A stretch of DNA of 64,000 nt from Sipunculus nudus (GCA_026874595.1 CM049308.1:22981867-23045866), one strand, 5' to 3'; positions 13,200 to 27,229 are shown, numbered from the stretch's first letter. Made by a program: numbers and translations. The notes: generated by a model from the letters alone, not told the origin.

Positions 13200-13925
13200 A
13201 AGTCATTGCTCCGCCTCAGCCTTTACTTTCCCTGTGTTAACAGGTGATGGTAGAGGAGGGGGAATTCAATGTAGTGGGAAAGCCTTCCTCACTTCAATCA
13301 ATCAATAACACCGGCCACAAGGTACTTACATAGTTATAAAAATGCCTGGGAGCATCAATTCATCAGAATTTATGATTGGCTGAATGCTATTTTTCGAGTA
13401 CAGGTCTGTGAGACCGCTAATGGAGGTTGAATGATGCGGACTAGTAGCAGTAGTAAATATAATCGGTGTAGTAGTATAAAGGTTGTAGAAAGAAAGTGAA
13501 CCTAACAAATGAAGAAGCATCACCTGGTTAAACTGCATTCTGGGTAACCCAGTCCCAGTTCGGGGAGCTCTTAATTTAAGGGCGTAACTTATTGTAGGTG
13601 TGGTGAAAACGGCAGACCTGCTAACACAACAGTCTGAAGGGGAGAATGGAACCAAGTGGGCTATTGGGTGAAACGATTATTCTTCTTGCGACCCCTGCCA
13701 TGCCGTACAGCTCTACTGTCCCTTTGTGGGGCCAGCGATACATACCGACAATAACAAACCTGTATCTGGTACCTGTCACAACAGAACCCACCCAGCTACG
13801 GAGATTGAAGGCTTGGTGTCCATGGAGAATAAAAAATATTAGCCAGGTAAAATCTATCTGTGGCCTATTGTAACGTAGGATGCCAGAATCAATAGGACCT
13901 TTAACATAATGTGCCCGCTCCCCAC
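13200..13925. other. GC-richer complex island in intron 1, close to exon 2
   Basis: About 0.7 kb of non-repetitive sequence standing out from AT-rich flanks, starting some 550 bp from exon 2. Open frames of about 110-120 codons occur on the minus strand, but none resembles a known protein, they overlap one another, and one runs through a poly-C tract read as glycines. I treat it as non-coding and possibly regulatory. Confidence 0.3.
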
Positions 13926-13945
13926 TTTTCTCAAAACTTGCCTGC

Positions 13946-13966
13946 CCCCCCCCCCCCCCCCCCCCC
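13946..13966 (+). repeat. Poly-C tract
   Basis: An uninterrupted run of C of about 21 bases. Similar runs of C or G occur near 2562, 18762, 24539, 27112, 56915, 60860 and 63406. Such homopolymers are prone to length error in assembly. Confidence 0.9.
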
Positions 13967-14319
13967 ATCCTGTCCACCATTGGCATAGCCTCACAACTAT
14001 TAGTTATCAGTAAGGGTCACAACAGGTACAATCAATTTCAGCTTCATTGTGTCCACAGGAGAATGACAGAAAAATGGACAAAAGCCTAAATCAATAGCAC
14101 TAGTAGCATGCCTATCCGCACTCACAATGCTAGTCTGTTTAACACAAAAAAAAACCTTTATGTATAAATAAACCTCAGCATGGGTCAAGGCATGTGAAAT
14201 CTATGTAAAGGCCATTGTGTATGGCCTGATGAGAGAAAAAGGTCGTAATATGCAAATCAATAGCACTTTTTACATGCACAACCACATGTTGCACCCAACC
14301 CTGACCCTCCCACTTAAAA

Positions 14320-14389
14320 CCTTTATGAACTCCCATACCTGAACTTGGGTCAAGCCTTTATGAGCTCTCATACCTGAACATGGGTCAAG
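14320..14389 (+). repeat. Tandem duplication, 35-bp unit, two copies
   Basis: CCTTTATGAACTCCCATACC and the following 15 bases repeat at 14355-14389 with three substitutions. No function is apparent. Confidence 0.85.
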
Positions 14390-14494
14390 CTAACTTAATA
14401 CAAATATTACTGTGAATTGATGCTGGCATTTTTCTCCATTGGTTAGTTGATTCTATTGCTCAGTCTGAACTACCAAAAGTTATTTTAACAGAAG

Positions 14495-14720
14495 TCTTTT
14501 TTTCTCTACCACAGCTGATGTCTCAGATATTCTTGAAACAAAGAACTGAACTGAGAATGTTTATGACTTTTTAATGTATTCTTGCACCCATGTATTTTCT
14601 GCTTAACTTGATCATATCCATAGACAAGGTACAGAAGTAAGAAAGATGCCAGAAGATCATTTTTTCTTTTACACCGCACAGGTGTCTCAGATGTTCTTTG
14701 AGCTGAGGAACTGTTACATG
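14495..14720 (+). repeat. Pair of related segments each preceded by a pyrimidine tract and CAG
   Basis: TTTTTTTCTCTACCACAG followed by CTGATGTCTCAGATATTC (14497-14532) resembles a second copy, TTTTTTCTTTTACACCGCACAG then GTGTCTCAGATGTTCTTTGA, at about 14660-14703. Both look like splice acceptors on the plus strand, antisense to BCL11. After the second CAG a frame stays open for about 37 codons but encodes nothing recognisable. Most likely this is a diverged local duplication. Confidence 0.4.
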
Positions 14721-15694
14721 GATATTCAGGGCTCAAAGTGGTCACACTTCTTCCTGCACACACTTCAGACCAGAAGCAAATAGACTGGCCCTCATCCGGG
14801 CCACAAACTGTCCTCGATCTCGGTCAGCTCTCTCAATAAGCTTCCTCAAAGGTTATCTTGAATGCTTGACCTAATCCCACGGATCACAAGCTCTCTTAGA
14901 CCTTGTGGTAGCTCAAGAATCATAGGAAGGCCAGCTGTCATAATGTAAGAAGAATCAGTGGTTTTCCTGAGCTAAACTGACTCCAGTCTGGCCATTAATG
15001 CTTGTACACTCATACCTCATTTTGACCGGTATCTAGGTGCCCACATACTCTTTAATCTAGGTCAGCATGTCAGTGTTCAATACCAGTACAGTATTGACCA
15101 ATGACTTGGAGCGCGGCCACACTAGCCCAAACAAAGTTTACGCTGGCTCCCCAGATTACAAACATTGTTACTATCGGCAACACAATACTAGTAATGATTT
15201 TATCCTGTGGGCCTGGTAAGCACAATCTGTTTTTTGGACAGGTCCTGTCCAAAACCAAACCGTAACTCTCTGCCATGTTATACTAGTACATGGACAGGCC
15301 AATTAGGTTGCCTTTCAAGCATCAAATTTCTGGTCTAGCCTGCTGGACCAGTGGAAGTCCCTTCGTGGTTAGAAGTAGTGTACAGTATATACTAATTAGG
15401 CCCAGGGGCTTGTGATTAGCCGCATATAATCTCCAAACATGAGGGCTGTCAGACAAGCTATCACCATCCAGAACTGCTGGCTGGATAATTGTTGGGTATT
15501 ACACACACAAACAGACAAATATACACATTTATGTCTCTAGGTTAATGTCCAACGGTCCATCGTAATGTGGCCGTCAGGATAAACTACTGTAAATGATCCC
15601 GCAATCCTAGTGTTTTCTGATCAATGCTTGATTTCATGTAATTAATTAATTAAATCAACAGAAAACACTTTGGACACAAAATGGTGCTATGTAA

Positions 15695-15696
15695 TA

Positions 15697-15731
<35 letters not shown>

Positions 15732-15732
15732 A
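15695..15732 (+). repeat. Compound (AT)n-(AG)n microsatellite
   Basis: Alternating AT for about 24 bases, followed directly by about eight AG units. Confidence 0.9.
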
Positions 15733-15959
15733 TAAGTCACTACAAAGCTAAAATTATGTATTTAGCAATAAAAAGTTATTTGAAGGAAACCTATAATTAA
15801 TTTTCAATGATTATCATTTCATTTTATTACTACTGAATTTTTTTATGTAGACATATACAGACTCTCAACAGAGAATAACAATTATTTTCCTTGTGCACTT
15901 TCACTGAAGAGAGGTCACAGCCTTGGACATCCAATTTCTGTCATGATAAAATACAATAC

Positions 15960-17130
15960 AGCATCTGGGGGAGCACTCACTAAGAAACGCATCAATCAAT
16001 ATCTCTTCCACTCCGTAAAAACATATCCGACTATCATGTTCATCACGTAGGTGAAAAAAAAGTTCTTTGCGCCGTCCTTATTTATTGATTGCAGAAACTG
16101 GACAAAGGTGTGGCGAGTGCCCCTGCCGAAGCTAGCCCCACCATTTTATTGATTCCCAAGTAGAGATGTAACAGGAGTCCCCTCCCTGATCGGGCCTGGT
16201 GAGTCCGAAAAGGTAAACCGTGGGCCAATTATTCGAGACCAGGTGAGGTCTCTGTTCCCTGCCATGTGCCTCCATCCTCTCTGGCCCTGACTACATCAAA
16301 GCTAAACTTTGCTAATACCTCCAGCTCTTGGTGCTGTATCCAGCAGGGGAAAAAACGGATGAAAGCCAGTGGGCTGCTTGCACCCGGCGGGCACTTAATT
16401 ACCAAGAGCAAAAGCCCAACAAATGACACCACCTCGGCAAAACATATCCGCAGTGGCCATTTTACAGGCATCTTTTTAATTACGTCCCGCCATGCTATTA
16501 TTTACATGCTAGCAGGTAACCATGGCAACTGAGGTATTTCTCGTTATTTTTTTGCTCATCTTCATGAGAGTAATCAATGATACTTCGAACATCAAGAGGG
16601 GTGGCACGGCTTTACCGTCTTTGTCATCAAGCCTCGTATTAGCATGTCATGCGGCTACCAAAGATAATAGATCCTAATAAGAGATTTCTCGCATCTTAAA
16701 TCACTGGAAATCACAGAAAAGATTTTCTCGGGACACCCCAGTAAAAGGAGCTAATGCCCAGTCAATCAAAAAGTACATCTGTAGTATTTGGCATCAGGTA
16801 GCAGAGTTGTTCAAAGATGTCTAATTGTCATGAGTGTCAGCATCTGTTTCCCATAGCAACACCCAGACCATGTGACCCCTGATTACATGGCCCGTCTTTA
16901 ACTTCTATAATCACTCTCCGAGGACCAGTAAAGACACCTTTCATGTTCCGTCCATTCGAGCAAAAAAAGTATTAGGATTTCTGTCACTGACAAGCTGCTT
17001 TCTCTCATTAAGACCCATCTCATACCAGCATTTACTTTCTGTTAATTTGAGCTTTGAACTCGGCAGACCTCGTCTGAGGGATTTTGTTCTCTAAGCAGAG
17101 AAGCAACAGTAATGACAGTTAGCACACAAG
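15960..17130. other. GC-richer complex island in intron 1
   Basis: About 1.2 kb of complex, non-repetitive sequence without a recognisable coding frame. It contains TTATTGATT twice (16082-16090, 16146-16154), a TCAATCAAA (16758-16766) and several TAAT cores, the sort of homeodomain/TALE sites seen in developmental enhancers. Such short motifs occur by chance, so this is only a candidate regulatory region. Confidence 0.3.
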
Positions 17131-18761
17131 GATGACAATAGCTTAATGCAGAAGTATATATGTCGTTAATTAATCATCAATCCATTAACCTGTCTGTTTA
17201 AGCTTAAACTCTCCTTAAGTATTATATTTCTTATTCTAATAGTGTCCCGGGTCAATACTGCAAGGATTCTGATCATTTCATGTTATTACAGGACAGAAAA
17301 GTACCTATCAATCTATGATTGTGCACCTCCTTAGCAGTTGGCAAACCTGAAATTAAACTGAAATAACTAACATTTACTTGAGATACTTTATATACAAAAT
17401 ATACAAATATATATATAAAATATACATGTGAGTAGACGTTTCAATCATTTACCTTACAAAGTATTTATTATATATATACATGTACATATATATATAAAAT
17501 TAAATTTTCTTAAAACTGTAAATATTACTCCCCTTTTTAAGAAAAAATAATCCTCTCTGAGGAAATATAACATGATAAAATATATAAACAAAAAAAAATA
17601 CAGAGAATCAAAACTCTCTCAAAAATGATTAATTTGGTGTACACAAGGGTGTTTAAACTGCAACATTTTAGGCTAATTAAAAATATCTTAATTAAATTAT
17701 TCATTTTAATTTACTGAAAGTAAACATTTCAAACAAGCTTAACTATTGCTGTTCAATATACTGTATGGTATATAAACTTATTATAATACATCAAAGCAAT
17801 AATTAATTACTAATATATTGCCAAGGCTAAATGTGCAGTGTTTTATAAATGAATAATTACTAATATTTACACTTTTTGTATTACTACAATAAAAGAAGCA
17901 TTCAGTCTATCCACAGATCTCTTAGTATTAATCCCAGACCAAGATGGCCTGCAACCTGATCTGACATCTAAAGGGCAAAAATATGCTGACTTGGCATAAA
18001 CTTTCTATTATTGATGAACAGATTAAGCCCTGTGTGTTATCAGGTGGGCTAAAGTTACGAGACGAGCTGTCCGATTAACGGAACCTGCCAGCTCAGATCA
18101 CAATACAACATCAACGTATCACTCATTTATGGTACTTTATACAAGACTCAGGCTGGAACAGGCAGTCCTGTAATTACTGCTGTTCTCCAGCAGGGGGCAG
18201 TAGTGGAACAATAGGGAGTCTGGTCTAAGCACTGCATGCCTGCATGGTGTCACTGCTTGCTGTAAGTTACTGTGAGGTTTTTGTGGATCTGTTCAGTACA
18301 TACCCACTCTTATTACAAATAGCTGGTTTAAATAACACATTTCTACCAAACTTTGTGTGTCATTTGATAATTTTAAACTTGCAGATTTCAATATATATTC
18401 TTCACATGGCATATAAAGAACTCATTCAATGAACATTCAATATATTACATACAACAGATCCTTTATTCAAGTATACAGAGTATATACTTGTTCTTATTAC
18501 ATAGCACATCTTGTGTACTTTGAAGATATGTTTGTTTTGATATATAATAGCATATTTGTTTCAACAAAATGTCTTCTATAATACTACCACAACTACAACT
18601 AATAATAATACTACTATAATACAATATTGATAAAAATTTATGTATAATATCTGTATAATTTATTTAAGGTCACAGACTGATTACAATAAGTCAGCCTCAT
18701 TATGACCTCACTGTTCATGGATTCTGCTTTTTCACTGGTTAAAAGTCACAAGCCTTCCAGC

Positions 18762-18780
18762 CCCCCCCCCCCCCCCCCCC
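18762..18780 (+). repeat. Poly-C tract
   Basis: An uninterrupted run of about 19-20 C bases in an otherwise AT-rich intron segment. Confidence 0.9.
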
Positions 18781-19399
18781 ATATTCTCTGTACTCAAGTA
18801 TCAGTGTCTGTGCAATAAGGAACTGTGCATCATACAGTTGCAGTACAACCGCCCATACAGAGAATGCATGCCTTACTGACAGAGAAAGGTTATGCCACAC
18901 TGTATCATATGCCAGTCAGAAAGGAGTTTCACTTTCAAGGGGTCATTTAATGGAACAAACTATACACACACAGTCCCCATCTGTCCCCATAAACTCATCT
19001 GGTCATTCAGACACACAGAGTAACAGTGTATATTGTGATGGATACCAAACACAGGCCATGAAGGATACTGAGCTTCTATAGACTCATACACACACACACA
19101 CACATAGCTTACCAGGGTGTGTATATTGACACATGGTGTCATTGTTAAAATATACACAAACATTCACATAATTACAGTTGACCTAACTCATGCAGCCAGA
19201 GGCATATGGTTTATGGTTTATTTATAATGCATTTGTGCAATTTATCCTATACACATGTATCAACATTTATAATAAATACACAATCATTTGTCAGGCATTT
19301 AATGACTGTGTAGTTTATTAAAATATGCACTGAGAAGGGGGACCACCCTGAAAATGATATTAATTATGTGGCCAGTGAACAAAAATTAAATTTACATAT

Positions 19400-20880
19400 T
19401 GTTAATAAATAGAGAAAAGTGTTTAAGACTGGGCTTTAGTGAATGTTGCAAAGAGGCTGTGGCCCCACCCAAAGTGAGATGGCTCGCTCACTCGGAACAA
19501 GCGCGCAGACATGACACCCTGTATCTGGGTATTAATGTCCACTGGGGTTCTTATGCTAATGAGCTTGGCTTATGGTATATTAATGGCGCCCTCACTTTCA
19601 CGTGTACTGATAAAAAAGTGGCCACTTCAGCCTTGGCAAACAAATCAATTAATTCTGTTCATGCTATCCCCGGCTGGCTTGACAAACACCTAACAGTACT
19701 GCAGTAATGATACACACCAAATGTGTCCCTCAGATTCACCAGCCCTAATCATCATCAGTGACACTAGAGCTAATTACAAAATAACACTTCACACGCATGC
19801 AAAAAATTTAACATGAGGGCACATTAATCAAGTGATGTCCTGTGCCCAGTGAAATCAGCGAGCTTAAGGCCCTCATCACGCCACTGGCAATGTTTGCGTG
19901 GCATGGTATCCCATGATTCCATCCTGCGGACCAACATGACCCCTTTTATGGTCACAGCGCCCAAGTGACCAAAAAACTACACTGTAACTTTTCAATAATT
20001 CATGTCAAGCAGGAGACCCTTGTGACAAGCACGAAGTACGAGGTGATTTGTGTGAGGTCACTGCACACTAGTGCCAAAAAAAATCTGAGGGGCCTACCTC
20101 GGGGTAGAGGTCAGGAAGAGTAATACTAATCTTAGTCGAGTCAAGGTCCGTTTTTTGCGGCTAGGGAAAGTTTTTTGGTGGCGACCATTTGGGTACGTTT
20201 ACCATAGGTTAGTCATTCCACATGGGGCTACGGGCTCGCATTTCTATCGGAAAGGTCACCGGGGGAGCTTAGGTTGCCAGCCATCAAGGGGATCCAAGGA
20301 AATAAGCTATCTGATTGGTGGATACACCAACATGGCTGCCAAAGGGCCATTGTGCATGTCTTGTGCAACCACTTTTGCTGATAAAAAGTAGCGCAATTCA
20401 GGTCATTTGCTTTTTCCCTCTGCAAACCAATCTTTTTCTAAATGTCCAAATGTACTCTGTCAATGGGAAGTGAACGTGGTGATATAAATCAGTGTGAGCT
20501 GATGGTCTCACTTAACTAGCCAAGCACATCTTAATACTGTGTGAGCCAGTACACACACAGTCCGGGAGTTCAACAAACAAGCACAAAACACATGATATGA
20601 CAGCTGACGTTCTAGTAGCCTGCGAGTCCGTATTATAGCCATAGCCAAGCAGTCCTGTCTGACACCTCGAGCAACAGGAATGGCACAATGGTGAAAAACC
20701 TGCTTAAATGAATTAAAAGAGGCTCTCCCAGGACAGTTCAGCACCATGGAAACTGTCCAGTCCCATCTGGGTGAGAAAGGCTTGGCGCTGGTGATGCCAG
20801 GATGATGTCATCTCTCATTGCCGCACCGAGCGACCAGCATGGTCACTGGCGATGCATTCTCTATCAGCCCACATAACCTA
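19400..20880. other. GC-richer complex island in intron 1
   Basis: About 1.5 kb of complex sequence with higher GC, several short A-runs (for example 20076-20083) and T-runs (20151-20156, 20171-20176). Short open frames on both strands overlap each other and match nothing I recognise. It ends abruptly at a long AT microsatellite. Candidate regulatory DNA by composition and location only. Confidence 0.3.
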
Positions 20881-20981
20881 GCAGTTGATGGTGTGTCTCG
20901 GCACTGGTCCATATGTGTTCTGGTTATATGTTTATTTATGTCTGTCCATGAATATATATTGTAAATTAAATGATATATGTG

Positions 20982-21213
<232 letters not shown>

Positions 21214-21625
21214 GGGGTGGGAGGGGCAGGTTATATTTTCTCAGGTAAAATCATTTCCAGCACAGATACTGTGTAAAAAATTAAATCAAAATGAAATTCT
21301 CCCAAGTCCATTTTATCCTGCTGAGTTAGGCATTCTTGTTAGGGGGAATCATGATTACATAATCAATTTTACCAAATTGAAAGTATGGCCAATGATAGTA
21401 TGGCCATTAGTTGCACACGTATAGGATCAAAAACCTTACAGAATGCCTTTAAAGTGTTCAGAAAGCAACACCATGGGGTTTGCTATATTATAAATACCAT
21501 GATAATCATAAAAAAAGAAATCTAACAAAGTCACATATAATTACTAAATTTGTTAAATATCTGACAAGGAAATCACATTTCAAAACAAATATATCAAATG
21601 AATATATCTTTCCAAAACATATAAA

Positions 21626-21628
<3 letters not shown>

Positions 21629-21667
<39 letters not shown>

Positions 21668-21702
21668 ACATATATATATATTTATATATATATATATATA
21701 TC
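21629..21702 (+). repeat. (AT)n microsatellite
   Basis: About 74 bases of nearly pure AT, interrupted around 21662-21681 by short TGTATACA and TTTA variants. Confidence 0.95.
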
Positions 21703-22318
21703 ATTCTAATGAAGAACCACATAAAATAAAGATATAACTGACAGGTTTATCAATATAATTTTTTTCTGTGATCTTTAAATGATCTTAACTTTTGTTCAAG
21801 AATAAATATGCATGTTTTTATTTTAAAAGTATATAAATGACCAGTTCAATACCAATATTAATGTTAAGTATGTGGCTTGCATGCTTTGGATGCATTCATC
21901 CAGATCGGATCACGAAGCAAACATGCTCACTCAAGCCAAGTGACCACTGAACATTTAACTAGCTATACCAATACGGCCTATGGTGAAGGTTTTATTTTCA
22001 CAACTTCCTAGTAGACTGTGCCCTCAGTTTGTTAAAACTTCCTTCATATAAACACATATATATATATACTAATATGTTCAGTATACATGGCAATGTCTAC
22101 TTACAACACACTCATTAAAGAGGATACAAAAAATATACATCTTCTTTCAGGCAGAACAGGTTCCATCTCATCACCCTAAAAAACTTTCATCTATCACTAT
22201 ATTTAAAGTAAAGTATTTCACTGCTCGACTTCAATAAGAATATATAAATTGTTCTTGCCTTTTGTCTATTAAAAGGTTTTACCGAAAGAGGTCTGCAAAT
22301 ATTTAGTATGCTTCCCAG

Positions 22319-22695
22319 TAGCGGATCCTTTTAGTGCTGCTACAACCTGTTTTCATGCTTTTTCAGGCCTGGACCACGGCTCTTTCTGGACCTAAGGCCT
22401 TTTTTTTAACATTTTCTTATTAATCTTCCATGGTTGGACTCTCCCCTTTCCAAAATTATATACAACCTTTTTTCCCTCAGGGTTTCAATCCAATTTTTCT
22501 TGCCTGGATCACCCCTCTTTCAAGGGGTCTGGTCCCTGGACCTTCCCCCGCCCCCATTTTTTGAGCTGCTTCAACCTTTTTTTGGAGGTTTTTTTTTGGC
22601 CTGGACCACCACGTTTTCTGCACCAGAGGATCTTGTTTATATGTTTTCCTCTAGGATTGAACCCTCCCTTTTCCAAAGTCCTGGATCTGCCCCTG
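22319..22695 (+). repeat. Dispersed repeat ending GGATCTGCCCCTG, copy 2 (internally reiterated)
   Basis: It starts at AGCGGATCC, has a block with GGCCTGGACCACGG..TTGGACTCTCCCCTTTCCAAAA, then repeats a similar block with GGCCTGGACCACC and AACCCTCCCTTTTCCAAAG, finishing GGATCTGCCCCTG. The last 135 bases match 11700-11825. Composition is T- and C-rich. Non-coding; probably a small transposon-like unit that has duplicated internally. Confidence 0.55.
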
Positions 22696-22829
22696 CTTCA
22701 AGTATCTTAAAATCTAAAAATAAAATTTGAAAATTATAATAAAACCCAAAAAACAGTAATTTATACTTTTTCTACTAAGTGACAGCACTACAGATAATTC
22801 GGTGATTTAAATGCCCAAAATGTACGTCT

Positions 22830-23165
22830 GTTTCCTGCACTATTGCATCATGGGTGTCAGCCATGATGCCATCCCTACTAAATCAGCCTCCTGACACACA
22901 AGAGTCTACACACCCCATCATACATTCAAACCATGGGCTGGGAGGAAAATGTAAAACCAGAGTACACGCCAACTTCTAGTTAACCGCTAACTCCTGGCTA
23001 ACCGTATTTCCAATCCCCCGTAACGATTGACAGTCCCCGGCTCTCCCCCATATTTCTTCCTCTGTGACATGAGAAGGACGTTCCTGATCTGCTGGTAACA
23101 TGTCACTGCCCGACTTAAAACTGGCGGGTAGTTGACGCAGCAGTTCTGTGCTGAGCATGTAGGCA
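22830..23165. other. Small GC-richer island in intron 1
   Basis: About 330 bases with balanced composition between AT-rich flanks and no recognisable gene. It contains repeated CTAACTCCTGGCTAACCG-like text near 22980-23003. Possible regulatory element; unsupported beyond composition. Confidence 0.2.
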
Positions 23166-24486
23166 GGGGATTACTTCAAACATTTAGTGTATGATCTATA
23201 CATCAGACATAAATAATCTTATTACTACTCAATCCCCTTAATCCTCTATCATAAGAATAATCACTTGAAAATGAATCTTTGAGTGGTGAAATAAGACCTT
23301 AGAAGATGTGTATAAATTTGTTTTTCACTTTTTTCTCCATGTGAATACTAATTGTGTTGACAATTATATTACAGCATTTTAATGCAGACAAATAATTGGA
23401 AAGTGTCAGATCAGAGAAGAATGGTATTTAAAAATGTAAAATATTTCTTAATGTATAAATTTATTCATATTTATTGCAGATATACACTTTCAGTATAGGT
23501 TTGGGGTATTAAATCTGCCTTAATTCATAACAAGTTACTCTACTTTCATGTAAATTTATTATTTGCTAATAAATGCTTATTTATGGCAGCTATAAATCTG
23601 AAGAGAACACACTAAAACTGACCATATAAGTTTTGTGGATATTTATGGTAACTCTTAATTAACAGTTTTACAGCATTATTCAGACTACTTATGTGGCCTC
23701 TCTAATGTTATCCAGAAAGGCACAGATTTATATGTATCCGAGGTCAATTTATTGGCTCTTTAAAAGAACAAAGGACTTGACAAAAATGATTTGATAGTTA
23801 TGGACCAAGGAAGTAAAGCAAGTGACCAAAGGTCAAAGGGCAAAGGTTATAAGAACACCTGTGCTCTCATGTTAAGTTCATAACTGATATCTGGTTATGA
23901 GCATATAGGTATAGGTCTTCCTCAGACGTCATGTCACCTGATCTTGTTGCTCTTAAATCATTTTATGACACAATGGATATAACCCATTTAAAAACTAGGG
24001 CACTGTGGACTGATTTATCAAGAAATAGATAGAGGCACAATATTTTAGAAACAAGATATTACAATAAATTCCACTTATATTCTCTCTCTCTCTCTCTCTT
24101 TCTTCTTCTCTTTCTACCTCTCTATCTATATGCCAAATATGTATTAGGACACTTTTGATAACTCTCATTTGAACTGAAAGGGTAATATTTTATATGGAGC
24201 AATAAAGGTATTTAAGATATATATCAGACATGCATATAGAAATACTGAAAGTGGTATGCACTAAGCATTTCACACTCTTTGTACTATACTGTACTAACAA
24301 TACTACATATCAGTATCAGATTTCTTCAGTTATTAACAGTATACCCTCTGGACCTGGTAACCCAACCTACATATGTAGGGTTAGTAACAAGAACTTTTCT
24401 TTACTTAAGTTTAAACCTAAAATGCAGATATTCTCATATTTCATTTCTATTGATGTAATATTAGTAAAAACTTTTGTATTTTATAA

Positions 24487-24595
24487 TATAATACCCCCCC
24501 TGAGTTTTAATAATGGGTTATATAAGTATAATAACCCCCCCCCCCCCCTTTTAAGAAAACCATATATAAGAATAATAATACCCCCCCCCCTCCTT
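24487..24595 (+). repeat. Degenerate three-fold repeat with C-runs
   Basis: Three stretches of the form TATAATA plus a C-run plus T-rich text recur at roughly 45-55 bp spacing. The C-runs differ in length. A 132-codon frame crosses it but is low complexity. Confidence 0.6.
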
Positions 24596-25179
24596 TCAAA
24601 AGAGAAATCAAGAATACACATCCATTAATATATATAGTTAAGCCTTCAGTAAAAACTTGCACACCTGAAATATGAATTGTTTATTCTCTATTTTATTTAA
24701 ATATAAATTGTTTAGTCTCTAATTTTTTTTCAGGGAGAAAGCAATAAAAAGACAGAGAGAGAGTGAGAATGTGAGAAACAGATTTCCATTATACAACATT
24801 ATAAAGTAAATATCATTTTATGAAGATATTACCTTATTTGAGCATGTTTCTGTGTAACCAGGAGACAGATATAAGGGGAGAAAATGGGACATAATGAAGG
24901 GCAGACATACATATGGATTTCCAATATATAATAATAAATTAATGTGTCCTAGTTTATGTTCATTATCATACAATGCATATGCATTAAGCAAGCATTAAAG
25001 ATCTATTTTTAGAACATAAAAATGCACAGATACACAACACATGTACACATAGAGAGGTTTCTGTCTTATGAAAACTGAGTTGGTGAACTGATGCATAATT
25101 ATGGACAGTCAGCACATTATGCACTGTGTAACAGAAAAATATAATAAACTCATGAATTAAATCAAAGAGATAGGATTAA

Positions 25180-26350
25180 GTGCCCCAGATTACTGAGAAA
25201 ACACTGATACAGGACCACTGGGTGCTGGTAGCCCCCATGTTTTACACAGGTGACCACAGACCACAGCGAGGACACAGGTGGACTATATGTGACTAGCGCC
25301 AGCTACAACCTCATGACCACAAGGTGAGGTCCTGTACTGAGGGGGGTAGAGGGTGAGATATGGCTACAGGCACCTGCTGTTTCACCCTACCCCATGCTGT
25401 AATTAGTCACAAAACATCTGGGCAGCCATTCTTTCAAGGTCTGGACAGTGGTCACACCTGGTCACATCCATCCCAGCCTGGTCTGCCACTATAGACACCT
25501 GCTGGGGACATCAGCTGTATGGTTACACTGGACCAACCCTCTGGTTATCACTGCCCAGGCCACACCATAACCACCCCTCAGGCAGCCAGGGGTAGCTAAT
25601 ACCCCCAGGCCTCTGATAACTTGATGTAAAGGGTATTTAAGGCTATTTATGTATGTGCCTTTGGGCTTCCTGTACCATTCTTGATTTTCATGCCTGGGTA
25701 ACAACAAATTAGGGGCTTTACCGCTCCACATAATAAAGGGTACGTTCCCATTTCGAGCAAAGGAAAAACCAATACAATCATCTCAACTGGTATTACTAAA
25801 CGATTCACCTGTATGAACAGGACAGTATAAATTACAGCATTTCAATACATATACAATTTGATACACAAAACATTGGAAGTTTGGTGAATTGAATTCGAGC
25901 TTTTATTGATATTTAATTTTTTATGGTCAAATAATTCATTATATGAAATAAATTTTACCTGAAAAGTACCTGAAATGTGTATTTTCACAGTGATACCAAT
26001 AATCTACTATGATAAGATATATATATATATATATATATACATACTTCTCAGACACTAGTTTCTGTGTCTAGCCTTGACATAGATTTATATGGGCGCATGT
26101 CTGGTAGGTACATAGGGGAGGGCAGGACTCCAAGGATGTCTGACCAGAGGTCAGCCAGGTCAGTCCAGGCCACCATGACTGCACCATCTTTGGTCAGCAG
26201 GTGAACAGCTGTCAGTCTATTCCTGTTACAGCCACGGCTGACAGGGTTTACGGCTGACAGGGTTTGACAGTTCTGTGGCCAAAACTATCTGCTGACCTGT
26301 CATGGGGCGTGAGTGCCCAGCCACTGATCAAAGGGTTTAAAACAGGTTAC
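25180..26350. other. GC-richer stretch in intron 1
   Basis: Two GC-richer parts (25180-25750 and 26050-26350) flank an AT-rich centre with an AT microsatellite at 26012-26039. CGGCTGACAGGGTTT is repeated back to back at 26235-26266. Nothing coding was recognised. Confidence 0.3.
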
Positions 26351-26369
26351 CTGTACTACATGGAAATAG

Positions 26370-26457
26370 CAGTAATCCCTATTACTGTAATGTTATCTTA
26401 TATTACACTACCTGCGTAATCTCTATTGCTGTAATATTATCTTATATTACACTACCA
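26370..26457 (+). repeat. Tandem duplication, about 45-bp unit, two copies
   Basis: GTAATCCCTATTACTGTAAT, continuing to TTATATTACACTACC, is repeated immediately as GTAATCTCTATTGCTGTAAT with the same ending. Few substitutions separate the copies, so the duplication is fairly recent. Confidence 0.85.
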
Positions 26458-26547
26458 GTGAATAGTTATTCTGTCTTAATATACCATGGCACAATAATTA
26501 CATGCTTAATATATAAATTTTGTCTATACATGTATATGTTTCTATCA

Positions 26548-26567
26548 CTAATATCTATCTATCTATC

Positions 26568-26625
<58 letters not shown>

Positions 26626-26637
26626 TTAATCTATTGG

Positions 26638-26682
<45 letters not shown>

Positions 26683-26733
26683 ATATTTCTATATATATAT
26701 GTGTGTGTATATAAGTATATATATATGTATAAG

Positions 26734-26784
<51 letters not shown>

Positions 26785-26790
26785 GTTATA
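26548..26790 (+). repeat. Large compound microsatellite: (ATCT)n, (AT)n, (AG)n
   Basis: Five ATCT units lead into more than 100 bases of AT with small interruptions, then a run of about 25 AG units. Frames through it give only Tyr-Ile or Arg-Glu repeats. Confidence 0.95.
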
Positions 26791-27229
26791 GAAAGAAACA
26801 CAGACAGAATGTAACATTACAGATATCATCATTTATCAATAGTATGTTGGTCCTTGATGTAACACAGGGATTATTAATACACCATTCCCTCATGACACAA
26901 TTTTATTCACTTTATTGCAGGTTTATTTACTTACAAAGCCTGATTTTATGTCATAGAGCAAGTCAATATCATAACCCATGTAAGTCACAGGTACAGAAAA
27001 AGCTCTTAAAATGTCTTAATGCAATGACTTTATAACAAGTCATACCTCCAGTGATACCTAATAATGATGAATAATATCAAATGTTTTTTCATGCCACAGC
27101 AAATTATAAGGGGGGGGGGGGGGTTTAATGAGCTACATTTAACAGATCTGAAACACTGAAACACACTGAAGTTTTTTAGGGGAAAAAGAGCAAACTGTCT
27201 GTTCATGTAACTATTGGCAACAGGTGGGA

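Noticed and set aside
13326-13986. Overlapping 109- and 121-codon minus-strand frames
   Set aside because: No family resemblance; one starts in a poly-C tract read as glycines. They fall in intron 1 on the same strand as BCL11, but I saw no acceptor/donor pair keeping BCL11 phase.
24230-24628. 132-codon plus-strand frame
   Set aside because: Low-complexity, AT-rich and crossing C-runs read as prolines; no known motif and no splice or start context of note.
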